From assembly GCA_003647095.1 (NCBI GenBank), contig QMME01000271.1, positions 1 through 5,930 on the forward strand: a stretch of 5,930 bases of DNA. Direction: 5' to 3'. The DNA is from Deltaproteobacteria bacterium. GTDB lineage: Bacteria > Myxococcota > B64-G9. A program made the position numbers and the translations under genes. Under the pieces are notes generated by a model, which was not told where the DNA came from, made no database searches, and saw only the letters and a program-made list of their open reading frames with translations. Positions 1 through 4,772 of the stretch are shown piece after piece (the first letter of the stretch is position 1; each line of letters begins with the position of its first letter).

Positions 1-839
1 CAGGCGTCGCCCATGCCGTCACCGTCGGTGTCGAGCTGGAGCGGGTCCGGGTCGTCGGGGCAGTCGTCGATCGCATCCGGGATCGTGTCGCCGTCGCGGT
101 CGGTCTCGCAGGCGTCGCCGATGCCGTCGCCGTCGGTGTCGGCCTGGTCGGGGTTGGGGGTGAAATGGCAGTTGTCTACGGTGTCGTCGATGCCGTCGTC
201 GTCGTCGTCGGTATCACAGGCATCGCCGCGGGAGTCTCCGTCGAAGTTCTCCTGGTCGGGGTTGGGGGTGGTCTGGCAGTTGTCGTCGCAGTTGGTGGTC
301 TCGCCGTCGACGCAGGGGTTGTCGCCGATGATGCCGGAGCCGTCGCCGTCGTCGAGGATGCCGTCGTCGTCGTCGTCGGCATCGCAGGAGTCACCGTCAC
401 CGTCGCCGTCGGTGTCCACCTGGTCGGGGTTGGCGGCGTAGGGACAGTTGTCCTGGAAGTTGATCACCCCGTCGCCGTCGATGTCCGGGTCGCACAGGTC
501 GCCGGCCCCGTCGCCGTCCATGTCCTCCTGGCCGGGGTTTTCCGCCAGGGAGCAGTTGTCGCAGGCGTCGCCGACACCGTCGCCGTCGGAGTCTTCCTGC
601 AGCGGGTTGGCGGCAGCGGGGCAGTTGTCGAGGCCGTCGGCGATGCCGTCGTTGTCATCGTCGACGTCGCAGGCGTCGCCGGCGCCGTCGCCGTCGGTGT
701 CGGTCTGGTCCAGGTTGGCATCAAATACGCAGTTGTCACAGGCGTCGCCGACCTGGTCACCGTCGCTATCGGCCTGGTCGCTGTTGGGGGTTTCCGGGCA
801 GTTGTCCTCGCCGTTGGTGATACCGTCGCCGTCGGAGTC
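1..839 (-). repeat. Thrombospondin type-3 repeat array (protein-level tandem repeats)
   Basis: Codons for residues 196-474 encode successive Asp-rich calcium-binding modules. Each pairs an N-type or C-type DxDxDG loop with a Cys-containing DNCPxxxNPDQ segment, and several modules are joined by DDDDDG runs. The repetition is visible in the DNA as recurring GAC GGC GAC codons, seen on the plus strand as gtcgccgtcg. The unit is roughly 36 residues but irregular. The array continues past the left window edge, where the partial next codon (TG.) fits the expected Cys. Confidence 0.92.
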
Positions 840-1424
840 GAATGTGCTGAATAATGCAACTGCGTCAACCAACAGTGCGGAGTTGACGCCGGTGTCGATG
901 GCATTCATGACCCCGAAGCCGATGGTGTGTGTTCCCGGCGTTACGTCCACCTCTAGATACTGCCAGCCGGAGCTTCCATGGTCTCCTACGGAGGCGACGT
1001 TGCTCAGCAGGAAGGCCTGGCCGTCCAGGGTGTAGAAGGCGAAGTCGTTGAAGGGTAGGTAGTCGCTAGTGGTGAACTGCCACCAGAAGGTTATCCTGTC
1101 GGCAGTGGGGACGGTGATTTCCTGCTTGATCGCCGACCCCACCGTCGGGCTGCCCAGCCCGCTGAGAGATCCCTGGGCAAGGCCAAGAAACTCCTCTATG
1201 AAGCCCGTGCCATGACTGGACGAAGTTTGCATCCTGGCCATGTAGGAGCCGTCGTAGGGTGTAATGCTTCCGTACTGGGTGATCACGGCGGTCGAATTGG
1301 TCGTCGTCCAACCGGTGAAATCCCCGGTCTCGAATCCCCCGTTGACCAGGACAGCCTGGGCCGAGGCCCGGCCGCCCAGCAACAGGCCACACGCCAGCAC
1401 CACCAAAGATAGTTTCCTGCTCAT
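1..1424 (-). CDS. Exported protein with thrombospondin type-3 calcium-binding repeats (partial, C-terminus outside window)
   Basis: The reading frame stays open for 474 codons from the ATG at 1424 to the window edge, so the C-terminus is missing. Residues 1-23 form a signal peptide: basic start MSRK, a Leu-rich core, then an Ala-rich cleavage region ending near ASAQA. Residues about 24-195 begin VLVNGGFETGDFTGW, an opening typical of secreted jelly-roll or carbohydrate-binding-like domains; a lectin-like role is inference only. From residue 196 onwards come Asp-rich repeats of the type DxDGDGxGDACD-NCPxxxNPDQ, the thrombospondin type-3 signature, whose Asp side chains bind calcium and whose Cys residues usually pair. 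The start is fixed by AAAAGGAGG (1431-1439) six bases upstream. Such proteins are normally on the cell surface, in the outer membrane or extracellular. The missing end may carry an OmpA-like domain or a surface-sorting signal. Family assignment is confident; molecular role is unknown. Confidence 0.93.
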   Translation of the reverse strand, partial: MSRKLSLVVLACGLLLGGRASAQAVLVNGGFETGDFTGWTTTNSTAVITQYGSITPYDGSYMARMQTSSSHGTGFIEEFLGLAQGSLSGLGSPTVGSAIKQEITVPTADRITFWWQFTTSDYLPFNDFAFYTLDGQAFLLSNVASVGDHGSSGWQYLEVDVTPGTHTIGFGVMNAIDTGVNSALLVDAVALFSTFDSDGDGITNGEDNCPETPNSDQADSDGDQVGDACDNCVFDANLDQTDTDGDGAGDACDVDDDNDGIADGLDNCPAAANPLQEDSDGDGVGDACDNCSLAENPGQEDMDGDGAGDLCDPDIDGDGVINFQDNCPYAANPDQVDTDGDGDGDSCDADDDDDGILDDGDGSGIIGDNPCVDGETTNCDDNCQTTPNPDQENFDGDSRGDACDTDDDDDGIDDTVDNCHFTPNPDQADTDGDGIGDACETDRDGDTIPDAIDDCPDDPDPLQLDTDGDGMGDA

Positions 1425-1446
1425 GACAACCCTCCTTTTCGTCGGT

Positions 1447-1460
1447 TTGCTCGATAGCAA
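1447..1460 (-). promoter_or_regulatory. Short stem-loop / palindrome in the leader of the calcium-repeat gene
   Basis: The sequence TTGCT-ATCG-AGCAA (minus strand) is a perfect 5-base inverted repeat with a 4-base loop. It ends 7 bases upstream of the AAAAGGAGG ribosome binding site. If the weak upstream promoter is real, it would lie at the very 5' end of the mRNA. It could be a 5' stabilising hairpin or a small operator. The arms are short, so chance occurrence is possible. Confidence 0.3.
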
Positions 1461-1469
1461 TTGGCGGGT

Positions 1470-1498
1470 AAACTAACCTCCTTGGTCGTGAATTACAA
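1470..1498 (-). promoter_or_regulatory. Weak sigma70-like promoter candidate for the calcium-repeat gene
   Basis: On the minus strand, TTGTAA (1493-1498) and TAGTTT (1470-1475) are separated by 17 bases. They match the -35 consensus at 4 of 6 and the -10 consensus at 3 of 6. This is the most AT-rich patch between the unknown secreted gene and the calcium-repeat gene, which supports a promoter here. The match itself is weak. An AAGGAGG sequence within the spacer (1477-1483) has no start codon at useful distance. Confidence 0.3.
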
Positions 1499-1503
1499 GT
1501 TAT

Positions 1504-1541
1504 TTTTCCGGGCCGGACGGGGCGGGGCGGCCGGGGGAAAA
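1504..1541. repeat. Interrupted inverted repeat in the 192-base intergenic gap
   Basis: Outer arms TTTTCC (1504-1509) and GGAAAA (1536-1541) enclose inner arms GGCCG (1511-1515) and CGGCC (1528-1532). The unpaired bases are one G on one side and GGG on the other, around a 12-base GC-rich loop. The T-run is on the 5' arm and the A-run on the 3' arm for either strand. That is the reverse of an intrinsic terminator, so an operator or a structured leader element is more plausible than a terminator. No function can be assigned from sequence. Confidence 0.4.
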
Positions 1542-1616
1542 GGCAGTTGTTACCGTGAAATCGTGAAGTGTAGCGTGGGCCGCGGTTACCCGGCCGAATA
1601 CGCCGGCGATGTTCGC

Positions 1617-2231
1617 CTAGCGGGCGGTGATGGTGAAGGTCTGGGCCTTCTCGCCGCGGTCGATGGCGGTGACCTTGAACTCCCCCAGCACGTTGTCGAT
1701 GGTCAGGGTGCCGTCGGCGGAGACCTTGCCCTCGCCCAGCACGACGCTGAAATAATCGCTGGCCTGGGTGCTCTGGGCCGCCTTGCCGGCCGGGCGCAGG
1801 GCCCGGAAGCTGACGGTGTTGGTGCCTTCCTTGAGGTAGTTGTTCAACTCCAGCACGTACTGGGTGACGTCGTCGCCCAGGGTGCGCAGGAACTTGTTGT
1901 TGACCATCACCTGGACCTGGTAGCCGGTGGCCCGGGGGCGGGGGATCTCGGTGACCACGAAGTACTTGTTGTGAAGATCGGCGCTGGTGGCCGGGGCCGC
2001 CGGCGGCGGGGTAGGGGTGGTGGAGGTGGCGCCCACCTCGCGAACCTTGTAGTCGGGGGCGCTGATGTGCACGTTGCCGTTCTTGTCCAGCACCACCTTG
2101 GCCTTGTCGATTACCTGGTCGCGGGCGCCGGTGATTTGCACCCCGTTGAGAAAGACTTCCACCGCCCCGGCCGGCGGGGCCAGCAGTGCCAGCATGACCA
2201 GGTTTCCTGCCACGATACTTGTGCTTTTCAT
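1617..2231 (-). CDS. Secreted or periplasmic protein of unknown function, two beta-rich segments
   Basis: This 204-residue protein begins at the ATG at 2231. Residues 1-23 are a clear signal peptide: MKSTS, the hydrophobic stretch IVAGNLVMLALLAPP, then the AGA-V cleavage motif. Residues 24-66 (VEVFLNGVQITG...) look like short beta strands. A Thr/Pro/Ala-rich linker follows at about 68-83. Residues 86-204 look like a second beta-sandwich-type region containing VTQYVLELNNYLKEGTNTVSF. There are no cysteines, no catalytic motif and no transmembrane segment after the signal. I do not recognise a named family, though the composition recalls uncharacterised exported proteins of deltaproteobacterial genomes. 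It lies 80 bases downstream of the PilZ-Hsp70 gene in the same direction, so co-transcription is plausible. A role as adhesion, matrix or envelope protein, or as client of the chaperone, is speculation. Confidence 0.88.
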   Translation of the reverse strand: MKSTSIVAGNLVMLALLAPPAGAVEVFLNGVQITGARDQVIDKAKVVLDKNGNVHISAPDYKVREVGATSTTPTPPPAAPATSADLHNKYFVVTEIPRPRATGYQVQVMVNNKFLRTLGDDVTQYVLELNNYLKEGTNTVSFRALRPAGKAAQSTQASDYFSVVLGEGKVSADGTLTIDNVLGEFKVTAIDRGEKAQTFTITAR

Positions 2232-2236
2232 GGTGA

Positions 2237-2242
2237 CCTCCC
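2237..2242 (-). promoter_or_regulatory. Ribosome binding site that decides the start of the unknown secreted protein
   Basis: GGGAGG lies five bases before the ATG at 2231. The same frame is open to an upstream ATG at 2306, which would add 25 residues. That start has no comparable site and would bury the signal peptide behind a polar segment, so the 2231 start is preferred. Confidence 0.8.
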
Positions 2243-2255
2243 GTTGATTTTTCCA

Positions 2256-2277
2256 GCCGCTTCCGGCCGGCAGCGGT
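2256..2277. repeat. Small hairpin between the chimera and the secreted-protein gene
   Basis: CCGCT (2257-2261) pairs with AGCGG (2272-2276). A mismatch separates these arms from a further two pairs closing a GGCC loop. The hairpin lies in the 80-base gap downstream of the chimera's stop codon. No T-tract follows it in the direction of transcription, so it is not a convincing terminator. It could be an mRNA processing or stabilising element, or chance in GC-rich DNA. Confidence 0.25.
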
Positions 2278-2311
2278 TTCGACGTGGCCGCGGGCCGGGC
2301 ATTCAAGCGGC

Positions 2312-4636
2312 CTAGTGGCGTTTCTTTCTCCCGAACAGCTTGCCCAGCAAGCCGCTGGTGGCTTGCTCCTGCTCCTGCTCCTGCTCCTGCTTCTGCTCCT
2401 GTTTCTGCTCCTGTTTCTGCCGCTCGCCCTCCGGGGCCGCATCTGCGGCTGGCTGTTGCTGTTCGTGTTCCTGCTCCTGGCCCATCTCCACCGCCAGGCT
2501 GGTGGGAGCCGGAACCCTGGAAACCTCGCCGCTGGTCTCCTCCTCGGGGATCTTCAGCTTCCGGCGCAGGGTCTCGTCGGTATCCCGGGTGGACATGCTG
2601 GTTTCCACCACCTTGCCGCTGTCGAGTTCGCGGCAGGAGACCTTGAGCATGCCCTCCTGGTTTACGGCGAAGGATATCTCCAGGCTCACCGCTCCCTTGG
2701 GTGCCGGGGTGATGCCGGAAAGCGTCAGCGTGCCCAGGTACTCGTTGTCCACCAGTCGCTCGCTTTCACCCTGGAAGATGGTCAGCTCGATCTCCGACTG
2801 GTTCTCCCGGAAGGTGCGGATGGTATAGGCCTTGGTGGTGGGCAGGGCCGTGCCCGCCTCCAGCACCTTGAGGAAACGCCCCCCGGGGATACCGATGCCG
2901 ATGCTGATGGGCAGCACGTCTATCAGCACCACGCTGTCGATCTTGTTCAGGCTGGAAGCCAGCAGCGCCGCTCCCACGGCCACCGCCTCGTCGGGATGCA
3001 CGCCCTTGCTGGGCTCGCGGCCGAAGACCTCCTGGATGCGGCGCCAGATCAAGGGCATGCGCGTTTGCCCGCCCACCAGCAGGATGTTGTCGATCTGGCT
3101 GGGAGCCAGCCGGGCCTGGGCCAGCACCGCTTGCACCACCTCGATGGTGCGTTCCACCAGGGAGCCGCAGAGATCCTCCAGCAACGAGCGGGTGAGCTTG
3201 ACTTCCAGGTCCTTGGGAGTGTTGTCGACGGCCACGAAAAACGGCAGGCGGACGATGGTTTCCTGCTTTTCGCTCAGGGCGCACTTGGCCGCCTCGGCGG
3301 CATCGCGCAGCCTCTGCATGGCGGGACGGTCCAGCGGCGGCACGCGCCCCAGGCCGCGACAGAAGGCATCCAGCAGGTAATCGACCACCTGGTTGTCGAA
3401 ATCGACACCGCCCAGGAAGTTGTCACCGCCGGTGGCCACCACCTCGTAGACGTTCTCGGTCAGCTCCAGCACCGAGACATCGAAGGTACCGCCGCCCAGG
3501 TCGTAGATGAGGACGCGTTCGTCCAGGCCGCGGTTGTAGCCGAAGGCCAGGGCCGCGGCCGTGGGCTCGTTGAGAATGCGTTCCACCTGCAGCCCGGCCA
3601 GCACCCCGGCCTCGCGCACCGCCTGGCGCTGGTTTTCATTGAAATAGGCCGGCACGGTGATGATGGCCCGGTTGACCTCGGTTCCCAGGAACTGCCGGGC
3701 CCGGTCGCGGATCTCGCTGAGGATGAAGGCGGCCACCTGCTGCAGGCTGAAGTCCCGGCCCACGATGCGCACCGCCGCCTCGTTGCGGGGACCGGGAATG
3801 ATCTGGTAGTGGAAGCGGTCTTTCATCTGCTGCACCGCCGGAGAGGTGTAGGGCCGGCCCACCAGGCGCTTGGAACCATAGACGGTGTTGACGGGGTTGA
3901 GTTCCATCTGCGCCTTGGCCGGGTGTCCCACCAGCAGGCGCCCCTCGTCGTTGTAGGCCACGATGGAGGGAATGGTGAGGTAGCCCTTGCGGGAGGGTAT
4001 CACCTTGGGCTTGCCGTCGATCACCACCGCCACGCAGGAGTTGGTGGTTCCCAGGTCGATGCCGATGATGGGAGCAGGGACATCGGTGCCGGCTGCCGGC
4101 TGCACCGCTTCCTCGTCGCCGATATCGTCGAGGGAGACGTCGATGGAAAAGTCATCGGGGTCGCGGCGGACACCCTGCACCGTCTGGGCCTGGAGATCCT
4201 CGGCCACCTCCACCGAGGGGCGGCGGGGCGGCGATGTTTTCTCGGGCGCCTTGGCGGCCCGGGCAGCGGCCTGGCGGGCCTTCTGGGCTTCGCGCAGCTT
4301 GACGATCTTGTCCACCAGCTGCCGCGAGGCATCGTCCAGCCTGACGAACTTCACCCCCATGCCGGGCGACTTGGGCGGCCTGGTGGTCTCCGGCTCGCGC
4401 GTCCAGGCGACCTGTCCCTCGCCCTTGAGCACCACCTTGTCGTTTTTCAGGCGCAACTCGAAGGTGATGGACGTTCCCCGGGGATAGGGCTTGCGGCTCT
4501 GCAGGAACATGCCTCCGCGGCTGATGTTGGTGGCGAAGTGCTCCATGAAGTCACGTACGCTCTGGTACTTGACCCGTACGAGCAGGTTGACTGGAACGCG
4601 GTTGGTCATCCGTCTGTCTTCATCGCCCGGGGACAT
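2312..4636 (-). CDS. PilZ-Hsp70 (DnaK-like) chimeric chaperone
   Basis: A 774-residue fusion. Residues 8-115 form a PilZ domain of the myxobacterial paralogous type, with both cyclic-di-GMP signatures: RxxxR (R9-R13) and NISRGG (37-42). A Lys/Ala-rich helix and an acidic linker (116-187) follow. Residues 189-565 are an Hsp70 ATPase domain with IIGIDLGTTNS (190-200), K256 (DnaK K70), P329 and R337 (DnaK P143, R151), E357 (E171) and DLGGGTFD with T384 (T199). The interdomain linker VVLID (569-573) and a beta substrate-binding domain (574-686) follow. The helical lid is absent, replaced by a Gln/Glu-rich tail ending GLLGKLFGRKKRH. ATP-driven folding gated by cyclic-di-GMP is inferred. The start at 4636 has AGGA seven bases upstream; the internal ATG (residue 10) would destroy RxxxR. 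It is not a housekeeping dnaK: no grpE or dnaJ is adjacent. A Myxococcus PilZ-DnaK chimera (CdbS, from memory) may be a homologue. Confidence 0.95.
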   Translation of the reverse strand: MSPGDEDRRMTNRVPVNLLVRVKYQSVRDFMEHFATNISRGGMFLQSRKPYPRGTSITFELRLKNDKVVLKGEGQVAWTREPETTRPPKSPGMGVKFVRLDDASRQLVDKIVKLREAQKARQAAARAAKAPEKTSPPRRPSVEVAEDLQAQTVQGVRRDPDDFSIDVSLDDIGDEEAVQPAAGTDVPAPIIGIDLGTTNSCVAVVIDGKPKVIPSRKGYLTIPSIVAYNDEGRLLVGHPAKAQMELNPVNTVYGSKRLVGRPYTSPAVQQMKDRFHYQIIPGPRNEAAVRIVGRDFSLQQVAAFILSEIRDRARQFLGTEVNRAIITVPAYFNENQRQAVREAGVLAGLQVERILNEPTAAALAFGYNRGLDERVLIYDLGGGTFDVSVLELTENVYEVVATGGDNFLGGVDFDNQVVDYLLDAFCRGLGRVPPLDRPAMQRLRDAAEAAKCALSEKQETIVRLPFFVAVDNTPKDLEVKLTRSLLEDLCGSLVERTIEVVQAVLAQARLAPSQIDNILLVGGQTRMPLIWRRIQEVFGREPSKGVHPDEAVAVGAALLASSLNKIDSVVLIDVLPISIGIGIPGGRFLKVLEAGTALPTTKAYTIRTFRENQSEIELTIFQGESERLVDNEYLGTLTLSGITPAPKGAVSLEISFAVNQEGMLKVSCRELDSGKVVETSMSTRDTDETLRRKLKIPEEETSGEVSRVPAPTSLAVEMGQEQEHEQQQPAADAAPEGERQKQEQKQEQKQEQEQEQEQATSGLLGKLFGRKKRH
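2366..2419 (-). repeat. Hexanucleotide tandem repeat encoding the Gln-Glu/Lys tail
   Basis: Nine contiguous 6-base units, read on the plus strand as CTCCTG six times with CTTCTG once and TTTCTG twice. They encode residues 740-757 of the chimera as alternating Gln with Glu or Lys. The unit is two codons, so gain or loss of units keeps the frame. The four leftmost units are identical, which suggests recent slippage expansion. Confidence 0.9.
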
Positions 4637-4677
4637 GCCCTCTTCCTGGAGGTTGCTAACAGCCCAGATTCCCGCCG

Positions 4678-4706
4678 ATTATAGGGGGGCGGCGGGGAGG
4701 ATGCAA
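4678..4706 (-). promoter_or_regulatory. Sigma70-like promoter for the PilZ-Hsp70 gene
   Basis: On the minus strand, a perfect TATAAT (4678-4683) lies exactly 17 bases from TTGCAT (4701-4706, 3 of 6 matches to the -35 consensus). The implied transcript start near 4671 gives a leader of about 35 bases containing the AGGA ribosome binding site. The spacer is almost pure C/G and includes a run of six C on this strand. The perfect -10 in otherwise GC-rich DNA makes this a good candidate. Confidence 0.6.
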
Positions 4707-4711
4707 GTTGC
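4703..4711. promoter_or_regulatory. Perfect palindrome between the two divergent -35 elements
   Basis: GCAAGTTGC is a perfect inverted repeat (GCAA/TTGC around a central G). It starts within the leftward -35 and ends three bases before the rightward -35. That position would let one regulator act on both promoters. It is only 9 bases long, so it is a candidate operator half at best. Confidence 0.3.
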
Positions 4712-4713
4712 GG

Positions 4714-4742
4714 TTGCCCGCCGGCCGGCGCCGGGATACAGT
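4714..4742 (+). promoter_or_regulatory. Sigma70-like promoter for the ornithine aminotransferase gene
   Basis: TTGCCC (4714-4719) and TACAGT (4737-4742) are separated by exactly 17 bases, each matching consensus at 4 of 6 positions. The predicted transcript starts near 4749, giving a leader of about 24 bases with the strong AAAGGAGGT ribosome binding site. The spacer contains the perfect 12-base palindrome CGCCGGCCGGCG (4719-4730), a possible operator. Confidence 0.45.
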
Positions 4743-4772
4743 GCCCGGGCGCGACGGGAAAGGAGGTCGTTG

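Noticed and set aside
1..839. CRISPR-like or DNA-satellite periodicity
   Set aside because: The recurrence follows protein-coding thrombospondin type-3 repeats with variable spacing and codon substitutions. There are no identical repeats separated by unique spacers.
13..1035. Several Ser/Pro- or Val/Gly-rich frames on both strands over the calcium-repeat region
   Set aside because: They are frame-shifted readings of the Asp-Gly-Asp codon repeats. Their apparent periodicity is inherited from the real minus-strand gene.
1425..1465. Cyclic-di-GMP (GEMM) riboswitch upstream of the calcium-repeat gene
   Set aside because: GCAAACC and GAAAAGG near the start looked suggestive beside a PilZ gene. 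The conserved GACGCAAAGC segment is missing, and the start codon follows too closely for the full aptamer.
1504..1541. Intrinsic terminator after the unknown secreted protein gene
   Set aside because: The T-run precedes the stem and an A-run follows it on either strand, the reverse of a Rho-independent terminator.
2232..2306. N-terminal extension of the unknown secreted protein to the ATG at 2306
   Set aside because: It has no good ribosome binding site, and it would place 25 polar residues before an evident signal peptide.
1066..2442. Minus-strand open frame of 458 codons spanning three genes
   Set aside because: Its composition is Arg/Gly/Pro-rich and it runs out of frame through the ends of two real genes, both of which have signal peptides and ribosome binding sites in other frames.
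2312..4636. Housekeeping dnaK
   Set aside because: The PilZ domain, missing lid, unusual tail and absence of neighbouring grpE or dnaJ all argue against it being the canonical chaperone gene.
2315..4684. Plus-strand open frame of 789 codons opposite the PilZ-Hsp70 gene
   Set aside because: It mirrors the real gene almost exactly, has His/Gly/Leu-rich composition with no recognisable domain, and arises from codon bias in GC-rich DNA. The minus strand carries unmistakable Hsp70 motifs.
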